64,000 nucleotides of DNA from Streptomyces flavofungini (GTDB taxonomy: Bacteria; Actinomycetota; Actinomycetes; Streptomycetales; Streptomycetaceae): the NCBI RefSeq assembly GCF_014650815.1, contig NZ_BMVR01000008.1, positions 365,920 through 429,919 on the forward strand, written 5' to 3'. Position 1 is the first letter of the stretch; each line of letters opens with the position of its first letter. The translations under genes were made by a program, and so were the position numbers. Shown here piece after piece: positions 41,737 through 50,269 of the stretch. The notes below the pieces were generated by a model. It worked only from the letters and a program-made list of their open reading frames with translations. It ran no database searches and was not told the origin of the DNA.

Positions 41737-42213
41737 TCAGAAGTAGTACGAGTCCCCGGTGTCGAGCACCAGCACCGCATGCTCGTTGTTGCGCGGATTG
41801 TGGTCGACGGCGCCGCCGTTCCAGACGGTGCCCACCGTCACCGTCACCTCGCGCGGCGCCCCGCGGAGCCGGACCGCGAGGTGCAGCCGCTCGCCCCGCG
41901 CTCCCGCGGGCAGCGCGCCCGTGCGGCACAGCACGCCCCGCTCGCCCGCCCGCACGCACGTGTCCGGCAGCCGCATGCCGTCCGCCAGCGGCACCGACCA
42001 GACGAGGCGGACCGTGGCGCCGGGGACATCGTCCGGGCCGTGGTTCTCCGGCGTCAGGGAGACCGCCGCGAGCCCCCGGGTCATGGCCACCTGCCCGTGG
42101 TACGCGACATCCGCCTCCGGTACCGCGTCCACGACGGCCCCGGCGGCCCCGGCGCCCCCGATCCCCCACAGCACCGCCCCCGCGACCACGGCCCCCACAC
42201 AGAGCACCCGCAC
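41737..42213 (-). CDS. Secreted or membrane-anchored protein
   Basis: A 158-residue protein starting at a GTG at 42213 with GGAGG 5 bp upstream (VRVLCVGAVVAGAVLWGIGG is a signal or anchor helix). The remaining part is beta-rich (TVRLVWSVPL, RLHLAVRLRG, VTVTVGTVW, then HNPRNNEHAVLVL), as in CARDB/DUF11-like Ig-fold domains, with a Cys pair (Cys about 92 and 97). Not recognised further. Upstream in-frame sequence (to 42360) is Gly-rich and thought non-coding. Confidence 0.62.
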   Translation of the reverse strand: MRVLCVGAVVAGAVLWGIGGAGAAGAVVDAVPEADVAYHGQVAMTRGLAAVSLTPENHGPDDVPGATVRLVWSVPLADGMRLPDTCVRAGERGVLCRTGALPAGARGERLHLAVRLRGAPREVTVTVGTVWNGGAVDHNPRNNEHAVLVLDTGDSYYF

Positions 42214-42414
42214 GACTACCTCCACGACGAACACGACCGGACCCGACCGAACACGCCCGGACCCGAACGGGCCCGGGCGGCGCGGACCACCGGCAGCCGC
42301 GGCACCGACACCCGCACCACCGGCGTCCGCACCACCGCCATCCACACCACCGCCATACATGCCACCCGCCGCCGCTCCGGACCCCCCAACCCCCCACATG
42401 CCACCCTGTTGACC

Positions 42415-42750
42415 ATGCTCGTCGCCCGCTCCGCCGCCCTGTTCGCCGTCGCCGCGCTCTTCGAGATCGGCGGCGCCTGGCTGGTATGGCAGGGGGTTCG
42501 CGAGCACAAGGGCTGGGTGTGGATCGGCGCCGGGATCATCGCGCTCGGCGCGTACGGCTTCGTGGCGACGCTCCAGCCCGACGCCGAGTTCGGCCGCATC
42601 CTGGCCGCGTACGGCGGGATCTTCGTGGCCGGTTCGATCGCGTGGGGCGCGGTCGCGGACGGCTACCGGCCCGACCGCTGGGACGTGACGGGGGCGCTGA
42701 TCTGCCTCGCGGGCATGGCGGTGATCATGTACGCCCCGCGCGGGGACTAG
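42415..42750 (+). CDS. YnfA-family (UPF0060) membrane protein
   Basis: A 111-residue protein with four membrane helices and the YnfA signature FEIGGAWLVWQGVREHKG and YGGIFVAGSIAWG. YnfA belongs to the small multidrug resistance superfamily fold. The ATG at 42415 follows the repetitive Pro/Thr/His-coding region. Divergent from the secreted protein gene with 201 bp between. Confidence 0.87.
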   Translation: MLVARSAALFAVAALFEIGGAWLVWQGVREHKGWVWIGAGIIALGAYGFVATLQPDAEFGRILAAYGGIFVAGSIAWGAVADGYRPDRWDVTGALICLAGMAVIMYAPRGD

Positions 42751-42886
42751 CGGGGACCCAGGCGACTGGCCGTCGGCCCCGGACGGGGCGCGCCTATGCT
42801 GGCCGAGGCGGCACGGAACGCACGTACGACGCGAACCCGCCCCGCACCAGCCCGCCCCGCACCACCGCGACCCCCAGGGAGCCCGC

Positions 42887-43660
42887 ATGTCCGCCGCAAC
42901 GCCCGCCAAGCCCGGCATCGCGATCGTCACGGGTGCCAGCGGCGGCATCGGCGCGGCCACGGCCCGCGGCCTCGCGGCGGCCGGGTACCGGGTCGTCCTG
43001 ACGGCCCGCCGCAAGGACCGCGTCGAGGCCCTCGCCGCCGAGCTGAGCGACGCCGGGCACAGCGCGACGGCGTACGAGCTCGACGTCACCGACCGCGCGG
43101 CCGTCGACACCTTCGCGACGGCGTTCCGCGAGATCGCGGTCCTGGTGAACAACGCGGGCGGCGCGCTCGGCGCCGACCCCGTCTCGACCGGCGACCCGGC
43201 GGACTGGCGCCAGATGTACGAGACGAACGTCATCGGCACCCTGAACGTCACCCAGGCCCTGCTCCCGGCCCTCACCGCGAGCGGCGACGGCACCGTGGTC
43301 GTCGTCTCCTCGACGGCGGGCCACGGCACGTACGAGGGCGGCGGGGGCTACGTCGCCGCCAAGCACGCCGAGCACGTCCTCGCCGAGACCCTGCGCCTGG
43401 AGATCGTCGGCACCCCGGTCCGGGTGATCGAGGTCGCCCCCGGCATGGTCAAGACGGAGGGCTTCGCGCTGAACCGGTTCGGCGGCGACGCGGAGAAGGC
43501 CGCGAAGGTCTACGCGGGCGTGGCCGAGCCGCTCACCGCCGACGACGTGGCGGACACGATCACCTGGGCGGTCACCCGGCCGCCGCACGTGAACATCGAC
43601 CTCCTCGTGGTCCGCCCCCGCGCCCAGGCGTCCAACACGAAGGTCCACCGGGAGCAGTGA
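42887..43660 (+). CDS. Short-chain dehydrogenase/reductase
   Basis: A 257-residue classical SDR. TGASGGIGAAT binds NAD(P) and VNNAGG, Ser in VVSSTAGHG, and Tyr-x3-Lys (YVAAKH) form the active site. The RRKDR after the second strand suggests NADPH. It ends one base into the next gene's start (TGATG). Resembles YdfG-type 3-hydroxy acid dehydrogenases. Substrate unknown. Confidence 0.88.
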   Translation: MSAATPAKPGIAIVTGASGGIGAATARGLAAAGYRVVLTARRKDRVEALAAELSDAGHSATAYELDVTDRAAVDTFATAFREIAVLVNNAGGALGADPVSTGDPADWRQMYETNVIGTLNVTQALLPALTASGDGTVVVVSSTAGHGTYEGGGGYVAAKHAEHVLAETLRLEIVGTPVRVIEVAPGMVKTEGFALNRFGGDAEKAAKVYAGVAEPLTADDVADTITWAVTRPPHVNIDLLVVRPRAQASNTKVHREQ

Positions 43661-43869
43661 TGACCTACGCCGCCGACGACCCCGGCACCCCCGGCGGCTC
43701 GCCCGACTCCCCCGACCCGCTGGACCGCCTCCGCCACGAGCAGGAGTCCCGCCGCCTCGCCCAGGAGAAGAAGAACGAACGCCTGGTGTGGTGGTACCTC
43801 GCCTACTTCCTCTTCGGCATCCACATCGTGGCCTTCGTCATGATCTACGCGGTCATGCACGCGAAGTAG
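43660..43869 (+). CDS. DUF6126 small membrane protein
   Basis: A 69-residue protein with an N-terminal Pro/Asp-rich charged part (DRLRHEQESRRLAQEKKNE) and one membrane helix (LVWWYLAYFLFGIHIVAF). It matches DUF6126 small proteins of Streptomyces. Its ATG overlaps the SDR stop. Followed by a bidirectional hairpin at 43930-43959. Confidence 0.75.
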   Translation: MTYAADDPGTPGGSPDSPDPLDRLRHEQESRRLAQEKKNERLVWWYLAYFLFGIHIVAFVMIYAVMHAK

Positions 43870-43929
43870 GCGTCCCGCCTTCAGCAGCACCCCGCCCCAC
43901 CCCGAACGCGAGTCGACGTACTGAGCAGC

Positions 43930-43959
43930 GGGGTCCGGGCCGACAACGGCCCGGGCCCC
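43930..43959. terminator. Bidirectional hairpin terminator
   Basis: GGGGTCCGGGCC and GGCCCGGGCCCC pair with one mismatch around GACAAC, between the convergent DUF6126 and rtcB genes. Confidence 0.75.
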
Positions 43960-43968
43960 GCCCGCAGT

Positions 43969-45162
43969 TCAGCCCTTCACGCACACGACCTGCTTCAGCT
44001 TGGCCACCACCTCGACCAGGTCCGTCTGCTGCTCGATGACCTTGTCGATGGACTTGTACGCCCCCGGGATCTCGTCCACGACGCCGGAGTCCTTGCGGCA
44101 CTCCACGCCCCGCGTCTGCTCCTCCAGGTCCTGGGTGGAGAACCGCTTCTTCGCGGCGTTGCGGCTCATCTTCCGGCCCGCGCCATGCGACGCGGAGTTG
44201 AAGGACGCCTCGTTGCCGAGACCCTTCACGATGTACGAGCCGGTGCCCATCGAGCCCGGGATGATGCCGTAGTCCCCGGAGCCCGCGCGGATCGCTCCCT
44301 TGCGGGTGACCAGCAGGTCCATGCCGTCGTACCGCTCCTCCGCCACGTAGTTGTGGTGGCAGGAGATCTCCTGCTCGAAGGTCGGCGCGGCCTTCTTGAA
44401 CTCCTTGCGGACCACGTCCTTGAAGAGCGCCATCATCAGCGCGCGGTTGTACTTCGCGTACTCCTGCGCCCAGAACAGGTCGTTGCGGTACGCCGCCATC
44501 TGCGGAGTGTCCGCGACGAAGACGGCCAGGTCCCGGTCCACCAGGCCCTGGTTGTGCGGCAGTTCGCGGGCCACGCCGATGTGGTGGTCGGCCAGTTCCT
44601 TGCCGATGTTCCGGGAGCCGGAGTGCAGCATCAGCCAGACCGAACCCGACACATCAATACAGAGTTCGACAAAATGATTTCCTTGGCCAAGGGTTCCCAT
44701 CTGCGTTACCGCCCGCCCCCGCCGAAACTTCACCGCCTCAGCCACCCCATCAAACCGCCCCCAGAAGTCGTCCCAACCCCCCGTGGCCATCCCATGAAAG
44801 CGCCCCGGCTCGACCGGATCCTCATGCATCCCCCGCCCCACCGGAATCGCCTGCTCGATCTTCGACCGCAGCCGTGACAGGTCGTCCGGCAGGTCCGCCG
44901 CCGTCAGCGACGTCCGCACCGCCGACATCCCGCACCCGATGTCGACCCCCACCGCCGCCGGGCACACAGCACCCCGCATCGCGATCACGGAGCCGACCGT
45001 CGCGCCCTTGCCGTAGTGGACGTCCGGCATGACGGCAAGGCCCTTGATCCACGGCAGCGTCGCGACGTTGCGGAGCTGCTGCATCGCGGCGCCCTCGACC
45101 GTCTTGGGGTCCGCCCACATCCGGATGGGAACGTTCGCTCCCGGCATCTCCACGTACGACAT
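43969..45162 (-). CDS. rtcB: RNA-splicing ligase RtcB
   Basis: A 397-residue 3'-phosphate RNA ligase. Metal and catalytic motifs: VDIGCGMS (Cys77), GNHFVE (161-166), HSGSRNIG, CHHNYV, and the guanylylated His in SASHGAGR. It joins RNA 2',3'-cyclic phosphate or 3'-phosphate to 5'-OH ends with GTP and manganese, in tRNA repair or stress. The ATG at 45162 follows GAGG at 5 bp. Codons 152-173 are strikingly AT-rich. No archease or RtcA gene lies nearby. The 5' leader (45163-45240) is also AT-rich, which suggests regulation. Confidence 0.93.
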   Translation of the reverse strand: MSYVEMPGANVPIRMWADPKTVEGAAMQQLRNVATLPWIKGLAVMPDVHYGKGATVGSVIAMRGAVCPAAVGVDIGCGMSAVRTSLTAADLPDDLSRLRSKIEQAIPVGRGMHEDPVEPGRFHGMATGGWDDFWGRFDGVAEAVKFRRGRAVTQMGTLGQGNHFVELCIDVSGSVWLMLHSGSRNIGKELADHHIGVARELPHNQGLVDRDLAVFVADTPQMAAYRNDLFWAQEYAKYNRALMMALFKDVVRKEFKKAAPTFEQEISCHHNYVAEERYDGMDLLVTRKGAIRAGSGDYGIIPGSMGTGSYIVKGLGNEASFNSASHGAGRKMSRNAAKKRFSTQDLEEQTRGVECRKDSGVVDEIPGAYKSIDKVIEQQTDLVEVVAKLKQVVCVKG

Positions 45163-45268
45163 AGCTTCCTCTTTCCCCCGTACAACAACAAAAGACTTGA
45201 AACGCAAATACCGGTGCCAAGGTCGACGTATGGGATAACGGACCGGCATCCACAGCGGCGCGTGCGAT

Positions 45269-45279
45269 ACACATTGTGT
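45269..45279. promoter_or_regulatory. ACACATTGTGT palindrome between rtcB and the DUF3558 gene
   Basis: An 11-bp inverted repeat in the AT-rich 224-bp region between divergent rtcB and a lipoprotein gene. Candidate operator; the regulator is unknown. Confidence 0.4.
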
Positions 45280-45386
45280 CCACCGGCCGTCCGTCGGCGG
45301 CAACCGAATAACCAGGCCGGACAGGCCCGGTGGGCCGGCCCGCACGGGCCGGGCCGGACCCGTCCACGTCGAGAGGAGCCAGCACG

Positions 45387-46346
45387 GTGCAGCGGAGGGT
45401 CTACGTACCGGGCACAGCCGCACTCCTCGTGGCGCTGCTCGCCGGCTGCAGCGGCGGCTCGGGGACCGGCGGGGGCGACGACGGCAAGTCCGGCGACTCC
45501 GGCAGCTCCACGGCGGCCGCGGAGCCCGGCAAGTACCGCACCCTGCCCGAGCCCTGCGGCGCGGTCGACAACTCGACGCTCGACTCGATGCTGCCGGGCA
45601 TCAAGGACATCGAGGACGCCAAGCAGCGCGAGAAGGCGTACGCGGGGTCCCCCACGGTGACGTACGACACCGACCGGCGCGTGGGCTGCCGCTGGAAGAT
45701 CGAGTCGGCCGACGCCACGCACCACCTGCTCGTCAACTTCGAGCGCGTGGTGTCGTACGACGGGACGGTCAGCGACGACACGCGGGCGCAGGAGCTGTAC
45801 CGGACGAAGCTGCGGGACGCGGACATTCCGGAGCCGTCTTCGTCGGGGTCGGACGAGGAACCCGAGGAGTCGGGCGATTCGGGCGATTCCGGCACCCCGG
45901 GCGGGTCCGGTGGCACCAAGGACCCCAAGGGATCCGGCAAGCCGGGCAGCTCGGACCCCTCAGACGGCTCCAGCGGCTCCCCCAGCGCCGAGGGCGCCCC
46001 CGCCGCCGCGCACGTCTCCGCCGAGAAGGGCGACGGCGCCGACGCGGCCGAGGGCGATGACGAGCCGGACGGCGGTTCGGCGGCGGACGACGGGACGCCC
46101 GCCGGGTACGAGCCGCGCACCCTGGACGACCTCGGCGACGAGGCGTTCCTGGACGACGTCCTGACCACCGCCGCGTCGGCGACCCGGCAGCGCACCGTGA
46201 CTGTGGTGTTCCGCACGTCGAACGTGATCGTGACGGTGGAGTACGACGAGCAGCCGGCCCGCCGCACCGAGGTCCCCGACTCCAAGGAAATGCAGGACAA
46301 CGCGCGCGAACTGGCGGAAAACCTCGCCGACAGGTTCGACGGCTGA
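45387..46346 (+). CDS. DUF3558-type lipoprotein
   Basis: A 319-residue exported lipoprotein (lipobox LLAGC, Cys about 21). After the lipid comes a Gly/Ser/Asp linker, then TLPEPCGAVDNSTLDSMLPG with the DUF3558 Cys pair (second Cys in RRVGCRWKIE), a long acidic low-complexity insert (about 155-240), and a final domain (LDDLGDEAFLDDVLTTAAS). The GTG at 45387 follows AGGAG. It forms a tandem pair with the next gene of the same family. Function unknown; surface-attached. Confidence 0.8.
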   Translation: MQRRVYVPGTAALLVALLAGCSGGSGTGGGDDGKSGDSGSSTAAAEPGKYRTLPEPCGAVDNSTLDSMLPGIKDIEDAKQREKAYAGSPTVTYDTDRRVGCRWKIESADATHHLLVNFERVVSYDGTVSDDTRAQELYRTKLRDADIPEPSSSGSDEEPEESGDSGDSGTPGGSGGTKDPKGSGKPGSSDPSDGSSGSPSAEGAPAAAHVSAEKGDGADAAEGDDEPDGGSAADDGTPAGYEPRTLDDLGDEAFLDDVLTTAASATRQRTVTVVFRTSNVIVTVEYDEQPARRTEVPDSKEMQDNARELAENLADRFDG

Positions 46347-46470
46347 CGGCTGTTCCGAGCGCGTACGGGCTGCCCGGAAGCCGGGTCACCCGCGTCGCAC
46401 ACCGCGTACGGTGACTCAACGACCCCATCGAACGGCACGGCCGCCAAGAGCGAACACGAGTGAAGGAACC

Positions 46471-47358
46471 ATGCACCGACCCGCACAGCGACAGCGTCAG
46501 CGACTCACCCGCGTACTTGTGGGCGCAGCCGCCGTACCGGTGATCCTCTTCGCCTCCGCCTGCAGCAGCGACTCCGGGTCGGACGGGGACAAGAAGGACA
46601 GCGGCGACAAGGCCTCCGCGTCCGCCTCCGGCGGGTCCGAGGACTCCGGTGGCTCCGGCGACAAGGCGGCGACCGTGGAGAAGGCCGCGTTCGCCAAGCT
46701 CCCCGAGCCCTGCGACACGCTCTCCAAGAAGACGCTCGGCGACCTGGTCCCGGCCGCGAAGAACAAGGCGGGCAAGACGGGTACGTCGGACGACGTGTCC
46801 ACGCGCGGCAACTGCACCTGGGACAGCCTCGACAACAACGGCGTCGACGGCTCCCAGTTCCGCTGGCTGCGCGTCTCGCTGAACCGCTTCGAGTCCGACC
46901 AGTCGCTCGGCAGCGGCGCCAAGCGCGCCCAGGGCAACTTCACCAAGCAGGTCACCGACGCCCAGGCGGCCAAGGACGCCAAGGGCGTCAAGACCACGCC
47001 GGTGCCGGGCGTCGGCGACCAGGCGACGCTGGTCAGCTACGACGTCAAGAAGGAGAAGGACACCTTCAAGCAGCAGACGCTCGTGGCCCGCGTGGAGAAC
47101 GCCGTCGTCACGGTCGACTACAACGGCGCCGGCCTCGCCGGTGACAAGTCCCCGGACGCGTCCACCCTCGCCAAGGCCACCGAGAAGGCCGCCAAGGAGG
47201 CCGTCGCGGCGGTCGCGGCGGCGAACAAGGCAGGCGGCGCGGACAAGCCGTCCGGCTCGGCCAAGGACGACAAGCCCGCCAAGGACGACAAGTCCTCGGA
47301 CAGCTCGGACGGCTCCGGCGCGAAGCCGGAGACCGACGCGAAGCCCAAGAGCGAGTAG
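46471..47358 (+). CDS. DUF3558-type lipoprotein, tandem homologue
   Basis: A 295-residue lipoprotein (Arg/Gln-rich signal, lipobox SAC, Cys about 31), with a Ser/Gly/Asp linker, then KLPEPCDTLSKKTLGDLVPA and GNCTWDS, the Cys pair of DUF3558. It ends in an Ala/Lys/Asp low-complexity tail (about 225-295). It is the paralogue of the preceding gene, 124 bp downstream. The ATG at 46471 has GAAGGA close by. A terminator follows at 47419. Function unknown. Confidence 0.82.
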   Translation: MHRPAQRQRQRLTRVLVGAAAVPVILFASACSSDSGSDGDKKDSGDKASASASGGSEDSGGSGDKAATVEKAAFAKLPEPCDTLSKKTLGDLVPAAKNKAGKTGTSDDVSTRGNCTWDSLDNNGVDGSQFRWLRVSLNRFESDQSLGSGAKRAQGNFTKQVTDAQAAKDAKGVKTTPVPGVGDQATLVSYDVKKEKDTFKQQTLVARVENAVVTVDYNGAGLAGDKSPDASTLAKATEKAAKEAVAAVAAANKAGGADKPSGSAKDDKPAKDDKSSDSSDGSGAKPETDAKPKSE

Positions 47359-47418
47359 CCCGAGCCCCCTCGCACGCGGGGGATCAGCCCGACTCGGCGC
47401 TCACGCCCAGGAGTTACC

Positions 47419-47448
47419 GGAGCCCGGCCGCCCACGCGGCCGGGCTCC
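47419..47448. terminator. Perfect hairpin terminator after the DUF3558 pair
   Basis: GGAGCCCGGCCGC pairs fully with GCGGCCGGGCTCC around CCAC, 60 bp after the second lipoprotein stop. Confidence 0.85.
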
Positions 47449-47575
47449 CGCCGTGCCCGATCACGCCTCGGCTGCCGTACCGGCACACGGGCGCACGCAC
47501 ACATGTGCCAGGCTGTCGCTCGCAACACGCCGGACTGGGACAGCCGGACGGGCATGGACAGGGAGGGGTTCGCGG

Positions 47576-49171
47576 GTGGCCGCGATGCAGCTGACACGTA
47601 CGCACCGGATACTCATCGGGGTCGTCGTCTTCGGTGCGGTGGTCATCGCCGGGATCGGCTTCGCGGGGTCGTACGCGGCCGTGCGGGAGCTGGCCGAGAA
47701 GAAGGGCTTCGGCACCTTCTCGATGGTCTTCCCCATCGGCATCGACGCGGGCATCTGCGTCCTGCTGGCGCTCGACCTCCTGCTGACCTGGATCAGGATC
47801 CCCTTCCCGCTGCTCCGCCAGACGGCGTGGCTGCTCACCGCGGCCACCATCGCCTTCAACGGCGCGGCAGCCTGGCCGGACCCGCTGGGCGTCGGCATGC
47901 ACGCGGTCATCCCGGTGCTCTTCGTGGTCGCGGTCGAGGCGGCCCGGCACGCGATCGGGCGGATCGCGGACATCACGGCCGACAAGCACATGGAGGGCGT
48001 GCGCATGACGCGCTGGCTGCTCTCCCCCGTGCCGACGTTCCTCCTCTGGCGCCGCATGAAGCTGTGGGAGCTGCGCTCGTACGACCAGGTCATCAAGCTG
48101 GAGCAGGAGCGCCTGGTCTACCAGGCCCGCCTGCGCTCCCGCTTCGGCCGCGGCTGGCGCCGCAAGGCCCCGGTCGAATCCCTGATGCCGCTGCGCCTGG
48201 CCCGCTACGGCGTCCCCCTCGCCGAGACGGCCCCCGCGGGCCTCGCCGCCGCCGGCATCGAACCCGCCCTGTTCCCGCCCGCGCCCCAGCTGACCCCGTC
48301 CCAGCCGGGCCCGTCCCAGCCGGAGCTGACGAAGGCCGGGGCCGCGGCCCCGCCCGCCCTGACCAAGGACCCCGCCCCCGAGCCCAAGCCCCTCCCGGAG
48401 CCCGAGCCCGCCCCCGCGGAGCACCCCGAGGAGCAGCACCCCGAGGAGCAGCAGCCCGGCGCCCACGTGAGCCCGTGGTTCGCGGCCCCGCAGCCGCCCC
48501 AGCAGTACGGCGAAGGACCGATGTCGTACGACCCGGAGGCCCCGTACGACGAGTGGTACGAGGAACAGGCCCAGCAGCAGGGCTATGACGAGCAGTTGGC
48601 GTACGAGCAGCAGCAGTACGCCGACCAGCAGGCGTACGACCAGCAGCGATACGCGCAGAACCAGCAGCACGCCCAGGGCCGGCAGTTCCCGCAGAACCAG
48701 CAGCACCCGCAGCACGCCCAGGGCCGGCCCCACCCCGGCCAGGGCCACGAAGCCCTCGACGAGGCCCCCGAAGTCGTCGACGACGGCTCGGGCTTCCGCG
48801 TCCCCGCAGGCCCCGGCCGCACCCGCCCCCTCGCGAACGGCCACCTCATCCCGGGCCCGCGCGAGGAGCAGGCCCCCGCACCCGCCCCGGAGCCGGACCC
48901 GGAGCCCCTCCCCGAGCCCGCGGCGGCGGAAGGCTCCGGCCTCCCCGACGACATGACCCGCGAGGAGGCGTACTTCACCGCCTTCCGCAAGTACGTCAGC
49001 GAAATGGGCGACTACCCCAACGCCCGCCAGTTCAGCCTGTACTTGATGGACCTCTACGGAGTCACAGGCCAGGCAGGCGGCCCCCTCCAGGAGAGCACCC
49101 TCCGCCCGTACCTCCGCGGCTTCCGCGACCGCTACCAGCAGAACCTGGACGCCGAGGAACACATCGCGTGA
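47576..49171 (+). CDS. DUF2637 membrane protein (SpdB-like N-domain)
   Basis: A 531-residue protein. Residues 1-140 have four membrane helices with the DUF2637 pattern (ILIGVVVFGAVVIAGIGFAG and MVFPIGIDAGICVLLALDLL) seen in SpdB spread proteins of Streptomyces conjugative elements. A long Pro/Glu then Gln-rich disordered region (about 250-410) follows, and a conserved C-terminal segment (MTREEAYFTAFRKYVSEMGDYPNARQFSLYL). The GTG at 47576 follows GGGAGGGG. No other transfer genes are nearby, so it is probably a chromosomal family member rather than part of an integrated element. Confidence 0.82.
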   Translation: MAAMQLTRTHRILIGVVVFGAVVIAGIGFAGSYAAVRELAEKKGFGTFSMVFPIGIDAGICVLLALDLLLTWIRIPFPLLRQTAWLLTAATIAFNGAAAWPDPLGVGMHAVIPVLFVVAVEAARHAIGRIADITADKHMEGVRMTRWLLSPVPTFLLWRRMKLWELRSYDQVIKLEQERLVYQARLRSRFGRGWRRKAPVESLMPLRLARYGVPLAETAPAGLAAAGIEPALFPPAPQLTPSQPGPSQPELTKAGAAAPPALTKDPAPEPKPLPEPEPAPAEHPEEQHPEEQQPGAHVSPWFAAPQPPQQYGEGPMSYDPEAPYDEWYEEQAQQQGYDEQLAYEQQQYADQQAYDQQRYAQNQQHAQGRQFPQNQQHPQHAQGRPHPGQGHEALDEAPEVVDDGSGFRVPAGPGRTRPLANGHLIPGPREEQAPAPAPEPDPEPLPEPAAAEGSGLPDDMTREEAYFTAFRKYVSEMGDYPNARQFSLYLMDLYGVTGQAGGPLQESTLRPYLRGFRDRYQQNLDAEEHIA

Positions 49172-49198
49172 CGGCGCACACCCCGCCATGCTGACCCC

Positions 49199-49687
49199 AT
49201 GCGCAAGTCGGCGGCGGCAGTGGGCAGTTCACTCTTCATGGCCCTCGCCCCGGGCACGGTGGCGGGCCTGGTCCCGTGGTGGTTGACGCGCTGGCAGAGC
49301 GGTGACTGGTGGCTGCCGGTACGCGTGACGGGCGGCGTGGCCGTCGCGGCGGCAGCAGTGGTGCTGACACATGCCTTCGTACGATTCGTGGTCGAGGGCC
49401 TCGGCACCCCGGCACCCCTCGCACCGACGGAGCACCTGGTGGTGGGCGGCCTGTACCGCTACGTACGCAACCCGATGTACCTGGCCGTGGTGACCGCCAT
49501 CACCGGCCAGTCCCTCCTCCTCGCCCGCCCCGCCCTGCTGACGTATGCCCTGATCGCCGGGGCGGTCATGTGGTCCTTCGCCACCTGGTACGAGGAGCCG
49601 AGGCTGAGCCGCACTTTCGGCGCGGAGTACGAGGCCTACCGCCGGGCGGTACCGGGTTGGCGGCCCCGGCTGCGGCCCTGGCGGTGA
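49199..49687 (+). CDS. Isoprenylcysteine carboxyl methyltransferase-like membrane protein
   Basis: A 162-residue membrane methyltransferase with four helices. The SAM-binding GGLYRYVRNPMYLAVV and the C-terminal WYEEPRLSRTFGAEYEAYRR match the ICMT/PEMT family. It follows the DUF2637 gene by 27 bp, so it may share its transcript. Substrate (a lipid or protein thiol) unknown. Confidence 0.87.
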   Translation: MRKSAAAVGSSLFMALAPGTVAGLVPWWLTRWQSGDWWLPVRVTGGVAVAAAAVVLTHAFVRFVVEGLGTPAPLAPTEHLVVGGLYRYVRNPMYLAVVTAITGQSLLLARPALLTYALIAGAVMWSFATWYEEPRLSRTFGAEYEAYRRAVPGWRPRLRPWR

Positions 49688-49850
49688 CGGTGCGGGGGTG
49701 CCCTCGCCCCCTGCCCGGGCCCGCCTTCGGAACTGTCGTGAAAGGGACTTACCGGCGCACCGGATGCGGCGCTTGAATCGGCTGTCCCCCACAGCGGCAT
49801 CCGGGGCGCCGACCGGCGCCTCCGGAGGGCACGGACGAAGGGCTGACGCG

Positions 49851-50150
49851 ATGAGCATGGTCCAAAGCGGCAAGCTGAACCTGGACTCGGCGCACTCCCT
49901 TGAGACACAGGGCGGCAAGACCGACACGTTCAAGCGGGTCGACTTCCCCACCCCGTTCCCCGCGGGCTCGAACATCATCGTGCAGGTCACGGTGCAGACC
50001 TTCAACGGCCCCGAGACGCCGGGAGTCCGGCTGCACGAGGTGAGCAACACCGGATTCAAGATCCGCCTCAATGAGATCTACGGCGGGGGCGTCACGGCGG
50101 ACGGCAAGCACGCGAGCGAGACCATCGGCTGGACCGCGCACACCGTCTGA
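49851..50150 (+). CDS. H-type lectin domain protein
   Basis: A 99-residue beta-rich protein with no signal peptide: VDFPTPFPAGSNIIVQVTV, then LHEVSNTGFKIRLNEIYGG fits the H-type (discoidin/GalNAc) lectin repeat, a compact sugar-binding fold that forms trimers or hexamers. The ATG at 49851 is preceded by a plausible GAAGGG. Bacterial standalone members are uncommon. It converges on a secreted protease gene with terminator 50206-50237 between. Confidence 0.7.
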   Translation: MSMVQSGKLNLDSAHSLETQGGKTDTFKRVDFPTPFPAGSNIIVQVTVQTFNGPETPGVRLHEVSNTGFKIRLNEIYGGGVTADGKHASETIGWTAHTV

Positions 50151-50205
50151 GAGACGTACGCCGACTGAGACCAGCCGGGCGGCGCACGCTGTCTGAGACA
50201 CGTCA

Positions 50206-50237
50206 CAGGGCCCCGGGGGTGCGATCCCGGGGCCCTG
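50206..50237. terminator. Bidirectional hairpin terminator
   Basis: CAGGGCCCCGGG pairs fully with CCCGGGGCCCTG around 8 bases, between the convergent lectin and protease genes. Confidence 0.85.
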
Positions 50238-50269
50238 TGGTGCGTGCGTCAGCGGCGATCCAGCGGCCG

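Noticed and set aside
41737..43329. A 530-codon minus-strand frame spanning the secreted protein, YnfA and SDR genes
   Set aside because: It crosses genes with clear family motifs on the other strand; only the short 3' part with a GGAGG site looks real.
43969..45162. RtcB as part of an rtcBA/sigma-54 operon
   Set aside because: No rtcA, RtcR or sigma-54 promoter was seen; the flanking genes are unrelated.
47576..49171. Remnant of an integrative conjugative element because of DUF2637 (SpdB-like)
   Set aside because: No integrase, att site, TraB or replication genes are nearby; DUF2637 proteins also occur as chromosomal genes.
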